Shown: piece by piece, positions 1 through 7,273 of the stretch
Numbering within the stretch: position 1 is the stretch's first letter
Layout of the letters: each line of letters opens with the position of its first letter
Assembly (NCBI GenBank): GCA_948470005.1
Contig: CAOKNI010000014.1
Coordinates: 1-25,420, forward strand
Reading direction: 5' to 3'
DNA length: 25,420 nucleotides
Origin: an uncultured Mycoplasmatota bacterium
GTDB taxonomy: Bacteria; Bacillota_I; Bacilli_A; RF39; UBA660
Program-made: the position numbers and the translations under genes
Notes under the pieces: model-generated
Databases searched by the model: none
Told to the model about the DNA's origin: nothing
What the model saw: the letters and a program-made list of their open reading frames with translations, nothing else

Positions 1-98
1 ATTAATCTATCCTTATTACATTTTCTATTAAACATATCATTAAAAATATCATGATTAAAAAAGTAAAAAGAATCTTTGTATTTATAAGGTTTATTCAT
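1..98 (-). CDS. Partial CDS, unknown protein (5' end only)
   Basis: An open reading frame begins with ATG at 98-96 on the minus strand and runs off the left edge of the window. It is preceded by a very strong ribosome binding site, AAAGGAGG, ending 4 bases before the ATG. The visible 32 residues start MNKPYKYKDSFYFF and are rich in Phe, Asn, Asp and Lys. I recognise no family in this fragment. It follows a terminator for the upstream amidase fragment, so it probably has its own promoter in the short gap between. The strong RBS is the main reason to call it a gene. The function is unknown. Confidence 0.55.
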   Translation of the reverse strand, partial: MNKPYKYKDSFYFFNHDIFNDMFNRKCNKDRL

Positions 99-138
99 AA
101 ATCCTCCTTTCATGCTACTATGATAAAATAAATAAAAG

Positions 139-166
139 AAAAAATAAAGTTTGACTAAATCAAACT
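139..166 (-). terminator. Rho-independent terminator after the amidase fragment
   Basis: On the minus strand a 7-bp perfect stem (AGTTTGA / TCAAACT, loop of 5) is followed by a T-rich tail (TTATTTTTTCTTTT). It lies just after the stop codon of the truncated amidase gene and would end the minus-strand transcript. There is no T-tract on the plus-strand side, so it acts one way. Confidence 0.7.
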
Positions 167-175
167 CTATTAGCT

Positions 176-487
176 TTAATCGTTATACATACTTTTTACA
201 CAATGACTATCTCCTCCTCCTGCATTTATGTGATTAGATACAACTATAACATCATTACCTTTTCCAAATAAGCTTTGTGTTTTCTTTGGTCTGTCAGAAG
301 CACTAAGTGTCGTATCGCTAGTTCTAGTAAGAGCATTTTCTATACCTAATTCATTTAGCCTATCTGCCATATATTTACTTATCATTAAAGTATAATCTTT
401 CTCTACTATTCCATTCGCGCTAGTACCTGGGTCACTCCCGCCATGACCTGGATCAATTACTACTTTTTTATTTGCCCTTTCATTCAT
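176..487 (-). pseudogene. Truncated N-acetylmuramoyl-L-alanine amidase (Amidase_3), N-terminal half only
   Basis: The 103-residue product begins at ATG 487, chosen because AGGTGAT lies just upstream; that SD overlaps the alternative in-frame GTG at 496. Residues 8-90 match the first half of the Amidase_3 zinc-dependent peptidoglycan amidase fold: VVIDPGHGGSDPG with zinc ligand His15, Glu29 in the VEKDY segment, and His86 in SNHINAGGGD. After GGGD the sequence changes to a short unrelated tail and stops. The second half of the catalytic domain, including the catalytic Glu expected near the C-terminus, is missing. I found no continuation in the other two frames, so this looks like a deletion and not a single frameshift. 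There is no signal peptide. It is most likely a gene remnant; a retained zinc-binding fragment is less likely. Downstream is a terminator, upstream the sigma-like gene. Confidence 0.7.
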
Positions 488-534
488 GATTATCACCTAA
501 TGTAATATATGAAAAACTAAAAAAATTGTCCTTA

Positions 535-562
535 AATAGTATTTTACCCTCAAAATATTATT
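535..562 (-). other. AT-rich hairpin directly after the 260-aa gene
   Basis: An 11-position stem with one A-C mismatch and a 6-base loop (GAGGGT on the minus strand) starts immediately after the TAA of the upstream gene. A run of seven Ts follows only about 10 bases later, so it is a poor match to a classical terminator. It may stabilise the 3' end of the mRNA or act as a weak terminator. Confidence 0.35.
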
Positions 563-1345
563 TTAAGAAGAAATAAAATCATATCGGCACTTATTCTCAA
601 AAATACTATCTTCAAAATGTACATTATTTTTCTCTTTATCATTATTAATATATTTAATCACTGCATACTTTGCATGTATATTTAAATATTTCATAATTTG
701 AGGTATATTATTCAAATATATATTATTATACAATTTTAATTCATTAAGCATAATTTCGCTAAAAATATCTTCTTTGTTATTTTGATAATATAAACGATTA
801 TAAATATTTCTATTAATTATATTCATTATAATTCTCTGTCTTCTTCTTAATAAATATTCTTTTGCTTCATTATTACCAAGCTTTATAAATAAAATTATAA
901 CCATTAACTCATTTTCAATATCAAACTCAATAGTATTATAAATATCTATAAATTCTACAATTTTTTTATTAGATATACTAATTTTTCCTGATTTATTAAT
1001 CCTATCATATAAAAACCACACAATATAAAAAGCTTCTTTTTTTGAAAAGCCATATTTTTGAACCCGCCTCATAGCATTATATTCAATATTTAAAGTTGTC
1101 GCAATGTTTAATAAACTAACAATATTCCTTTCTTCTATATTTTTAATAAAAGCTATAATATCATTATTCCTTTTTCTTTTTATATATTTATCTAATACAT
1201 AATTAATAATCTCTTCTAAATTTTTCTTCACCCATTTTTTAGAATAATACCTTACCATAAATGAAATACATCCGTAAGATAAATGATTCTCAGTACAATA
1301 GCTATATAATTTTTGACCATTTTTTAAAATATATTTACACTTCAT
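563..1345 (-). CDS. Hypothetical protein with a possible sigma-70 region-2-like C-terminal segment
   Basis: A 260-residue, very Ile/Asn/Lys-rich protein, not assigned to a known family by eye. Two helix-turn-helix-like stretches can be proposed: residues about 10-33 (YSYCTENHLSYGCISF) and about 78-110 (TTLNIEYNAMRRVQKYGFSK). Residues about 158-234 resemble a degenerate sigma factor region 2: an Ala/Leu/Arg-rich helix (EAKEYLLRRRQR), an acidic KEDIFSEIMLNELKLYNN stretch like the DxFQExxLxLxKA helix, then IPQIMKYLNIHAKYAVIKYI in the place of the region 2.3-2.4 helices. There is no signal peptide or membrane segment. A -10-like TATGAT or TAGAAT lies upstream, but the RBS is weak (AAGG about 20 bases before ATG). 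It lies downstream of the jag terminator, in the position where B. subtilis has mnmE, mnmG and the soj-spo0J region. The regulatory role is inference. Confidence 0.6.
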   Translation of the reverse strand: MKCKYILKNGQKLYSYCTENHLSYGCISFMVRYYSKKWVKKNLEEIINYVLDKYIKRKRNNDIIAFIKNIEERNIVSLLNIATTLNIEYNAMRRVQKYGFSKKEAFYIVWFLYDRINKSGKISISNKKIVEFIDIYNTIEFDIENELMVIILFIKLGNNEAKEYLLRRRQRIIMNIINRNIYNRLYYQNNKEDIFSEIMLNELKLYNNIYLNNIPQIMKYLNIHAKYAVIKYINNDKEKNNVHFEDSIFENKCRYDFISS

Positions 1346-1399
1346 AAAATATACACCAAAACCTTACTTATACATTCTATCATACTTTTAATAAATTAA

Positions 1400-1425
1400 C
1401 AAAAAAAGGAAAGCCTTTACTCTCC
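1400..1425 (-). terminator. Intrinsic terminator overlapping the jag stop codon
   Basis: On the minus strand a 6-bp stem GGAGAG / CTTTCC (one G-U pair) with loop TAAAGG is followed by seven Ts. The TAA stop codon of jag lies in the loop. It closes the rpmH-rnpA-yidC-jag transcript. Confidence 0.75.
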
Positions 1426-2028
1426 CACATACTTAATTATAATATGTCTATCTGGTTCCTCGCCAACGCTTTCCGTCTTAATATCTTTAAAATTAGTAAG
1501 AACATTATGTACAATTCTTCTTTCATAAGAATTCATACTATCCATTTGTGCATCAACTTTTGTCTTTCTAACATCAAAAGCTAAATTCTTCGCAAGTCGC
1601 TCCAATCTTTTAATTTGCTTTTCTCTATAATCTTCCACATCTAAAATAATTCTTGGGCCATTAAAAGTAATGTTTTTCACCAACTGTTTCGCAAGCACAC
1701 TAAGTGCTGCTAAATTTTGACCATTTTTACCAATTATCAAAGCACTATCTGGAGAATATATTTTAATTGTCGTCGTATTCTCACTTGTACTTACTTCTAA
1801 ATTAACAGTTGCACCCATGCTTGTAATAACTGTTTTCACATATTCTTCTACATCTGCTATAATATCAAGTTTTAAAAAACCTGAACATTCATAAGTTGTT
1901 CCTTTAAATAACCCCCCTTTAATCTCTAAGAAATCATAATTTACTTCTGCTTCGCTCGCATTTAATTCTTTTAATACTAAATTTAAAGCTTCTTCTTTCG
2001 TCTTTGCACTCTTTTTTACTACATTCAT
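1417..2028 (-). CDS. khpB: RNA-binding protein KhpB (Jag, SpoIIIJ-associated)
   Basis: A 203-residue cytoplasmic RNA-binding protein of the Jag/KhpB/EloR family. The N-terminal Jag-N domain covers residues about 3-50 (SAKTKEEALNLVLKELNASE). A type II KH domain follows with the GxxG loop G100-K-N-G103. The C-terminal R3H domain contains ERRIVHNVL (Arg170, His174). Jag forms an RNA-binding pair with KhpA and in several Bacillota affects cell elongation and division; in B. subtilis its gene follows spoIIIJ. Here it starts 2 bases after the yidC stop, with RBS AGAGGT overlapping the end of yidC, so the two are translationally coupled. It is the last gene of the operon. The length is normal and both RNA-binding signatures are intact, so I am confident. 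Confidence 0.95.
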   Translation of the reverse strand: MNVVKKSAKTKEEALNLVLKELNASEAEVNYDFLEIKGGLFKGTTYECSGFLKLDIIADVEEYVKTVITSMGATVNLEVSTSENTTTIKIYSPDSALIIGKNGQNLAALSVLAKQLVKNITFNGPRIILDVEDYREKQIKRLERLAKNLAFDVRKTKVDAQMDSMNSYERRIVHNVLTNFKDIKTESVGEEPDRHIIIKYVGE

Positions 2029-2030
2029 TA

Positions 2031-3035
2031 CTACTTACCTCTTTTCTTCTGAGCTTTTTTAGGTTTAATTATTTCACCTTTTTTATCCTTACGTTCATCA
2101 AGCTTTTTAAACACAAACGTCTGCAATACTACAAATCCATTAGTAGCAATCCAATATAAGGCAATCGCTGTTGATAAATAAAGAGATGCTACCGAAATCA
2201 TTACAATCATAAATTTAAACATAAATTGCATTTGTTTTTCCATTTCCGGATTTCCCGTCTGTGTTGTTGAAGACATCGAATGTCTAAAAGATAAATAAGT
2301 AGTTAAGATAATAAGGACAATAATTATTATATAAAGCCACTCATGATATTCAAATAATCCCACCATTGGCGTCCTACCTAAAACCAAACCTAAAAATTTA
2401 TCCTCAAAAATCGCTGGTGTTCTATTAATCGCTTGTAAGAAAGCAAAGAACAACGGAAGTTGTATAAAAGCAAGTAAGCAACTACCAAAAGGACTTATAC
2501 TATATTTTTTATAGACCATCATCATTTCTTGCGATTTTGCAATCATCGCTTCATTATCCGTTTTATTTGCATATTTTTTCTCAATTCTCGCTAATTCTGG
2601 CTGAGCTTTTTTCATGTTTTCTGATTGTCTCATCGTTTTTCTTGAAATAGGCATTAAAATAAGTCTAATTGCTAAACCAATTAAGATAACCGCAAGCCCA
2701 AAACTGTTAATTAAATATCCAAACTTCAAAATAAGAAATGCTAATGGTTTTACAAATATGCCTTCCCAAATTCCCGTTGATTTATTACTAGATAATTTAA
2801 AATCACTACATTTTGGCATCTTATCATAATCAATCTTTGTTTGGTCCTTATATTTCGTATAAAGTTCATCCAATTCTTTATCTTCCGGCTTACATAAAAT
2901 ATCTTTCTGTAAAATCTGTCCTGTTGATTTATTTTCAACAGTTTTTTTATCACCATCCATAATATAATTACTATTACCACAAGCGGTTAATGATAAAAGC
3001 ATTATTGCTAACACGCCAATTTTTAATTTTTTCAC
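2031..3035 (-). CDS. yidC: Membrane protein insertase YidC/SpoIIIJ (lipoprotein)
   Basis: A 334-residue YidC/Oxa1-family insertase that helps the Sec system, or acts alone, to insert proteins into the cytoplasmic membrane. The N-terminus is a lipoprotein signal (MKKLKIGVLAIMLLSLTAC) with lipobox LTAC and lipidated Cys19. A long outward-facing segment (about residues 20-88) contains Cys48 and Cys76. The 60KD_IMP domain starts around residue 92, with the conserved groove Arg124 in GLAIRLILMPISRK, an amphipathic cytoplasmic loop (residues about 131-165), and four further hydrophobic segments. The C-terminal tail is strongly basic (KPKKAQKKRGK), which suits ribosome contact. The start is GTG, overlapping the rnpA stop by 4 bases (GTGA), with AAAGG upstream. 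The region between the lipid anchor and the first conserved segment seems longer than in B. subtilis SpoIIIJ. Confidence 0.95.
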   Translation of the reverse strand: MKKLKIGVLAIMLLSLTACGNSNYIMDGDKKTVENKSTGQILQKDILCKPEDKELDELYTKYKDQTKIDYDKMPKCSDFKLSSNKSTGIWEGIFVKPLAFLILKFGYLINSFGLAVILIGLAIRLILMPISRKTMRQSENMKKAQPELARIEKKYANKTDNEAMIAKSQEMMMVYKKYSISPFGSCLLAFIQLPLFFAFLQAINRTPAIFEDKFLGLVLGRTPMVGLFEYHEWLYIIIIVLIILTTYLSFRHSMSSTTQTGNPEMEKQMQFMFKFMIVMISVASLYLSTAIALYWIATNGFVVLQTFVFKKLDERKDKKGEIIKPKKAQKKRGK

Positions 3036-3367
3036 TTTTCTGTTCCTTTCTTAAGTACTAAATTTATCAAATTATATTCCATTTCTTGATAACTAATACT
3101 TCCAATATCTTTTCTCACCATTATAATATAATCATTAAAAGCGTTAAATAAATTTTTATTATTATCTACAATCATTCTAAGTTGCCTTTTTAATTTATTC
3201 CTCACCACCGCATTACCACATTTTTTACTTACAGCAAAGCCAAACTTAGGAAATTTGGTAACACTATCCTTATAATATATATTATAATATTTATTCTTTA
3301 AAAACTTCCCTGTTTTAATTATATCATTAAACTCTATATTTTTCTTTACAATTTCATACTTTTTCAA
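3032..3367 (-). CDS. rnpA: Ribonuclease P protein component
   Basis: The protein subunit of RNase P, which assists the RNA subunit in 5' processing of tRNA precursors. The family signature NAVVRNKLKRQLR is at residues 52-64, preceded by FGFAVSKKCG. I choose TTG at 3367 as the start because it gives MKKYEIVKKNIEF, the usual RnpA opening, and has GGATGTGAT about 6 bases upstream, close to the consensus GGAGGTGAT. A longer in-frame extension to 3409 would add a hydrophobic stretch encoded by the rpmH terminator tail, which is implausible. The product is 111 residues, typical for the family. It ends with a 4-base overlap with yidC. A terminator sits between rpmH and this gene, so expression probably depends on partial read-through. 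Confidence 0.93.
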   Translation of the reverse strand: MKKYEIVKKNIEFNDIIKTGKFLKNKYYNIYYKDSVTKFPKFGFAVSKKCGNAVVRNKLKRQLRMIVDNNKNLFNAFNDYIIMVRKDIGSISYQEMEYNLINLVLKKGTEK

Positions 3368-3393
3368 ATTTTTATCACATCCAATAATTATTA

Positions 3394-3423
3394 AGAAAAA
3401 AAATACCACTTAAAAATAGTGGT
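3394..3423 (-). terminator. Intrinsic terminator/attenuator between rpmH and rnpA
   Basis: On the minus strand a 6-bp stem ACCACT / AGTGGT with a 7-base loop is followed by ATTTTTTTTCTT. The stem begins at the last base of the rpmH TAA and ends about 27 bases before the rnpA TTG. It should let most transcripts stop after rpmH and pass a fraction into rnpA-yidC-jag. Confidence 0.75.
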
Positions 3424-3545
3424 TACTTACATAATACTTTGCGACCTTTTTTACGTCTATTTTTTAAAATATTAGTTTCTTTACGAGCAAAAAATCCATG
3501 TTTCTTCGCTTTTTTCCGATTATTAGGTTGATATGTTCTTTTCAT
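3423..3545 (-). CDS. rpmH: 50S ribosomal protein L34
   Basis: A 40-residue basic protein beginning [18 protein letters not shown] and ending [11 protein letters not shown], which is ribosomal protein L34 of the large subunit. It is about four residues shorter than the usual 44, the shortfall lying between the HGFFAR motif and the RRKKGRK motif. The RBS is excellent (AAGGAGGTGC), 5 bases before the ATG at 3545. A near-consensus promoter lies about 35 bases upstream. It is the first gene of the leftward operon with rnpA, yidC and jag, the conserved arrangement next to bacterial origins, and is separated from rnpA by a hairpin terminator. Confidence 0.97.
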   Translation of the reverse strand: MKRTYQPNNRKKAKKHGFFARKETNILKNRRKKGRKVLCK

Positions 3546-3578
3546 ATATTGCACCTCCTTAAAAGTTCAAGTGGTTTA

Positions 3579-3607
3579 ATTATAATATTTTATTGCATTA
3601 TAGTCAA
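3579..3607 (-). promoter_or_regulatory. Sigma-A type promoter for rpmH
   Basis: On the minus strand TTGACT (3607-3602), a 17-base spacer and TATAAT (3584-3579) form a near-consensus vegetative promoter. The transcript would start about 7 bases past the -10 and carry the strong rpmH RBS. It is the only evident promoter for the leftward operon. Confidence 0.85.
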
Positions 3608-3609
3608 GT

Positions 3610-4117
3610 TTTTTCCACTAAAACCTCATGGAAGTCATTTTAGACAACTTTTATCTAAAGACTATTTTTACTAAAAATTATTCTTAAAACATCAAATTAT
3701 TCCCATCCATTGTTAGTAGTGTTATTAAAATTCACTATAAACAAAAAACTAACAACAACATAAAATTAAATTATTTCTATCTATTTTCTATCAACAGCCT
3801 TTTTCGCTAAAAAAGTGCATAAGTATAAAGTTATCCACAAATCATTAGTACCAACTTTTCCCCGTATTTCCTCATCACTTCTAAAATTTCTCTATACTTA
3901 TCCACAAAACTAACTTTAAAAACATAATATTCACTTTGTTAATTGTTAAAATTATTCTAAAAAAGTTGTGAATAATGTTGATAAATGTCGATTTATAAGG
4001 TATTATAAGGTCATATGCCTGTTTATAACTTGTGAATAAAAAATATTTTCATTTTTAGGCTTTTCTTTAAAAACAAAATGCGTTAAAATGGAGCTATAAA
4101 CATTTACAGACTGCGGG
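3610..4117. other. oriC: oriC: replication origin region between rpmH and dnaA
   Basis: About 500 bases without a gene. DnaA boxes seen: TTATCCACA at 3831-3839 and 3898-3906 (plus strand); TTATTCACA at 3967-3975 and 4031-4039 (minus strand); TTATCAACA at 3976-3984 (minus strand, directly abutting the previous box); and a variant CTATCAACA at 3788-3796. Two direct TTATAAGGT copies at 3993-4001 and 4003-4011 are spaced exactly 10 bases apart. Very AT-rich tracts at 4036-4080 and 3650-3780 are candidate unwinding elements. A -10-like TAAAAT at 4084-4089 may serve dnaA. Position between rpmH and dnaA matches known Bacillota origins. Additional boxes lie in the dnaA-dnaN gap. Confidence 0.88.
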
Positions 4118-4126
4118 GTGAGGTTT

Positions 4127-5473
4127 TTGGGAAATGATGAATTATTAAAAAAATTCTTAGACAGCATCTATAAAGAGATAAATCCAGCATCTTTTCATGC
4201 CTGGTTTAATGAATTAAAAATAATTAACTTAACTGATACTTCCGTCACTTTTGAAGTACCAATGGAAATTCACAAAAAAATGCTAGGCGATAACTACTAC
4301 AGTCTAATTGAAAAAACTTTATATTCTATCACTAATATCAATTACGATATCGATTTCATTTTAGAAGAAGAAATAGTTAATATTAAATCTCCAAGTGTTA
4401 ATAACGAAGATTTTACTAACAAAGATTTTGATACCAACTTAAATCCTAATTTAAATTTTGAAAACTTCGTCGTTGGTGATACTAACCGTCTAGCCAAAGT
4501 TGCAGCCATGGCTGTTGCCGAAGCTCCAGGACGTATTCACAATCCTTTATTTATATATGGTAAAAGTGGTCTTGGTAAAACCCATTTAATGCATGCGATT
4601 GGAAACTTTATTACTGCAAATTCAAATCGTAAAGTCCTGTATTGTACTTGTGATGAATTCATGACCGAATATACCAATATTGCTAACCCTGATAATGCTA
4701 AAAACACTATTGAATATGCAACCGAATTTAAAAACAAATACCGCAATGTAGATGTATTAATAATTGATGACATTCAATATCTAGTCGGTGCCGAAAAAAC
4801 CCAACAAGAATTCTTTAACACTTTTAATTATCTGCATCAATCGAATAAACAAATAATTATCAGTAGTGACCGCTCTCCAGATGACTTAAAAATATTAGAA
4901 GAACGACTAAGATCAAGATTTATGTGGGGTCTTCCCGTTGATATTTATCCTCCTGATTTCGATTTAAGATGTCGAATTATCCGAAAAAAAATCGAAAATA
5001 CCAGTCTGGCATCCATTATCAAAGAAGAAAGTATCGAATATATTGCTAATGCTTGTCTTAATGACATCCGATTTTTAGAAGGTGCTATCAACAGGCTTAT
5101 GGCTTATACCGCAATGATAGTTCCTAAAAGTATTGACTTGGAATTCACCTGTGAAGCTTTAAAAGATTTTGTTAATAAAAACATTTATTCTAACAATAAT
5201 ATCACAAAAATTCAAAAAGCTGTCGCAGACCATTATAATATTACTATTGATGACTTAAAAGGCAAAAAGCGTAGTAACAAAGTAGCGCATCCACGACAAC
5301 TTGCCATGTATCTATGCCGCATCGAAACTGATGAAACATTTCCAAGAATCGGGCTAGAATTTGGAGGACGAGACCACTCCACAGTAATATTTGCTTGTGA
5401 TAAAATTGAAAAAGAGTTGTTATCCAATAAAGAACTCGAGAAAATTATAAAGGAGATAAAAGCCAAATTGTAG
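4127..5473 (+). CDS. dnaA: Chromosomal replication initiator protein DnaA
   Basis: An AAA+ initiator that binds DnaA boxes at oriC and opens the duplex. Domain I (residues about 1-80, including PASFHAWFNELKI) mediates self-interaction and helicase loading; domain II is short; domain III holds Walker A GKSGLGKTHL (about 145-154) and Walker B VLIIDDIQ (about 209-216); domain IV ends with the DNA-binding signature GGRDHSTVIFACDKI (about 412). I favour TTG at 4127 because GGGGTGA lies 5 bases upstream and the product then opens MGNDELLKKFL. GTG at 4118 is the alternative and would add three residues, but it has no RBS. At about 448 residues it is of normal length. The gene lies immediately right of oriC. 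An A8 run occurs at 4984-4991. Confidence 0.97.
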   Translation: MGNDELLKKFLDSIYKEINPASFHAWFNELKIINLTDTSVTFEVPMEIHKKMLGDNYYSLIEKTLYSITNINYDIDFILEEEIVNIKSPSVNNEDFTNKDFDTNLNPNLNFENFVVGDTNRLAKVAAMAVAEAPGRIHNPLFIYGKSGLGKTHLMHAIGNFITANSNRKVLYCTCDEFMTEYTNIANPDNAKNTIEYATEFKNKYRNVDVLIIDDIQYLVGAEKTQQEFFNTFNYLHQSNKQIIISSDRSPDDLKILEERLRSRFMWGLPVDIYPPDFDLRCRIIRKKIENTSLASIIKEESIEYIANACLNDIRFLEGAINRLMAYTAMIVPKSIDLEFTCEALKDFVNKNIYSNNNITKIQKAVADHYNITIDDLKGKKRSNKVAHPRQLAMYLCRIETDETFPRIGLEFGGRDHSTVIFACDKIEKELLSNKELEKIIKEIKAKL

Positions 5474-5617
5474 ATAAAATATTAAAATAATGTTAATAAA
5501 CACCGATCTATCAACATCCAAAACCTAAAAAAACTAAGAAAATAAAAGAAAAAAACGGGTTACAAACATTATCAACAGTATAATAAATATTAATATATTA
5601 GAAAGAAGGAATTAAAT
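5474..5617 (+). promoter_or_regulatory. dnaA-dnaN intergenic region with DnaA-box-like sites
   Basis: This 144-base spacer contains TTATCAACA at 5569-5577, CTATCAACA at 5508-5516 and a reverse TTATTAACA at 5491-5499. A TATAAT at 5579-5584 follows directly after the first of these and could be a -10 for dnaN, with no good -35. DnaA binding could therefore regulate dnaN or assist origin function. The RBS AGAAAGAAGGAA precedes dnaN. Confidence 0.5.
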
Positions 5618-6736
5618 ATGAAATTCACAATTGAAAAAAATATTATTTTAGAAGGATTAAACAATGTTATAAGAGCAATATCAACCAAAAATGTCATTCC
5701 TATTTTAAATGGAATAAAATTTGAACTAACAGATAAAGGATTATTTCTAACTGCTAGTGATTCAGAATTAACAATTAAAGTTTTAATTGAAGCAAAAGAC
5801 ATTAAAAATATTACAAATACTGGAGGTATAATAATTCAAAGTAAATATATATTAGACATTATTAGAAAAATGCCAAGTAACACTATAAATTTTGAAGTTA
5901 TAGATGGACTTAAAATTAAAATCTATACCGACAATAACCAATATAATTTAAACTGTTTAGACATTAATGATTATCCCGATATTAAACTAGAGGAAAGTAA
6001 AGAACCTATAACTATTGCTGGCGATTTATTTAAAACCATAATAAATCAAACAGTTTTTGCCATTTCAAATCAAGAATTAAGACCAATTTTAACAGGTATA
6101 AATCTAAAATTTAATAAAGACGTTTTAGAAACAGTTGCTACCGACTCTTACCGTTTAGCAAAGAAAAACATTAAATTATCCACAACGGTTGAAAAAGAAT
6201 TTGAAATTGTCATTCCTGGCAAAAATATTATGGAATTAGAACGAATTATATCTGATGAAGAACCAGTAGAAATTCATATTTTCAACAACAAAGCTTTATT
6301 TAAATATAAAAACATTAATTTTCAAACAAATCTTTTAAGCGGAACATATCCCAATACTTCAAATTTAATTCCTAGTGAATTTGCTTATATTGTTAAAGTA
6401 AATAAAAAGGATTTCAACGATGCTATTGATAGAGCTGCTTTACTTACTCAAGGTAAAGACAAGAATATTGTTAAAATGTCTTTAGAAAATACAAAAATGA
6501 TTATCAATTCTTATGCTTCCGAAATAGGTAAAGTTGAAGAAAATTTAACAGTTGAAACCAACAATAAAGAAAAACTTGAAATATCATTTTCTTCTAAATA
6601 TATGTTAGAAGCTTTAAAAACTATGCAAGAAGACGACATTTTATTATTACTAAATAGTGATGTTAAACCTTTAATAATTAAATCTTTAACAGACGAATCT
6701 TTAATTCAATTAATATTACCTATAAAAACATACTAA
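5618..6736 (+). CDS. dnaN: DNA polymerase III beta subunit (sliding clamp)
   Basis: A 372-residue protein matching the bacterial sliding clamp, which encircles DNA as a dimer and tethers the polymerase. The three repeated clamp domains can be followed: MKFTIEKNIILEGLNNVIRAISTKNVIPILNGIKFE at the start, the second domain around LRPILTGINLKFNKDVLETVATDSYRLA (about 148-175), and a C-terminal domain ending LIQLILPIKTY, where the conserved C-terminal segment forms the partner-binding pocket. The ATG is preceded by AAGGAA. It is the second gene after oriC, in the standard dnaA-dnaN arrangement. A perfect DnaA box TTATCCACA occurs inside the coding sequence at 6176-6184, which may be chance. Confidence 0.97.
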   Translation: MKFTIEKNIILEGLNNVIRAISTKNVIPILNGIKFELTDKGLFLTASDSELTIKVLIEAKDIKNITNTGGIIIQSKYILDIIRKMPSNTINFEVIDGLKIKIYTDNNQYNLNCLDINDYPDIKLEESKEPITIAGDLFKTIINQTVFAISNQELRPILTGINLKFNKDVLETVATDSYRLAKKNIKLSTTVEKEFEIVIPGKNIMELERIISDEEPVEIHIFNNKALFKYKNINFQTNLLSGTYPNTSNLIPSEFAYIVKVNKKDFNDAIDRAALLTQGKDKNIVKMSLENTKMIINSYASEIGKVEENLTVETNNKEKLEISFSSKYMLEALKTMQEDDILLLLNSDVKPLIIKSLTDESLIQLILPIKTY

Positions 6737-6757
6737 AATTTAACATTACCGCCACGC

Positions 6758-6786
6758 TTCGACAAATATCGCATTCCTTTTATGAT
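6758..6786 (+). promoter_or_regulatory. Candidate promoter of the comK-like gene
   Basis: TTCGAC at 6758-6763, a 17-base spacer and TATGAT at 6781-6786 form a plausible vegetative promoter, about 38 bases before the chosen TTG start. It suggests that the ComK homologue is transcribed separately from dnaN as well as by read-through. Confidence 0.6.
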
Positions 6787-6823
6787 ATAACATAAACATT
6801 TATACATGAAAGGGGGCATAAAG

Positions 6824-7273
6824 TTGACATATATCATAAATGAAAAAACTTTAGCCATTATGCGAGAAAAAAAGGAGTCTCGAATTATTGAAGACCACAA
6901 TTGTTTTTTAGTACCAGAGGACCCAGTCGATATTATAAATATGAACTGTCAATTAAATGGTTCAAGTTTAGAGGGATGTCAAAACGGAAGTTCCTATCTT
7001 ATAGGCACAAGTTATAAACCGCCAATAGTAATTAATAATGTTAAAAATTTAATTTTAATTCCTACGCATTCGCATCGCAATAAAAAATGCTGTTGGATAA
7101 TTTTGCATAATCTTGCTAATTACTATCCTTACGATTCTGAAGTCATAGTTGAGTTTCAAAATCAATTAAAAATGCTTGTAAATATTAGTTATACTATATT
7201 TGATAAACAAGTTTTAAGAGCTATCCGTTTAGAATCAACAATAAGAAAACGAAATAACAAAAAACACCTTTAA
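6824..7273 (+). CDS. comK: ComK-family competence transcription factor, short form
   Basis: A 149-residue protein that aligns by eye with B. subtilis ComK, the master activator of competence genes. Matching blocks in order are: NCFLV...DPVDIINMNCQLNGSSLEG (residues about 26-51, compare RSCRFFGSSYAG), GTSYKPPIVINNVKNLILIPTHS (61-83, compare SHKPPIMVDPSNQIFLFPTLS), CCWI (89-92, compare CGWI), and ISYTIFDKQVLRAIRLEST (121-139, compare ISYNSFENQVYRTAWLRTK). TTG at 6824 is preferred because AAAGGGGG lies 7 bases upstream; ATG at 6806 overlaps that RBS. B. subtilis ComK has 192 residues; this one ends before the region with the FMLYP MecA-recognition motif. The gene occupies the slot of the small S4-domain gene rlbA/yaaA. 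It has its own promoter and terminator. Target genes are unknown. Confidence 0.82.
   Translation: MTYIINEKTLAIMREKKESRIIEDHNCFLVPEDPVDIINMNCQLNGSSLEGCQNGSSYLIGTSYKPPIVINNVKNLILIPTHSHRNKKCCWIILHNLANYYPYDSEVIVEFQNQLKMLVNISYTIFDKQVLRAIRLESTIRKRNNKKHL

Noticed and set aside
3368..3409. N-terminal extension of rnpA with a hydrophobic stretch
   Set aside because: It is encoded by the T-tract of the rpmH terminator and precedes a better TTG start with a good RBS and a family-typical N-terminus.
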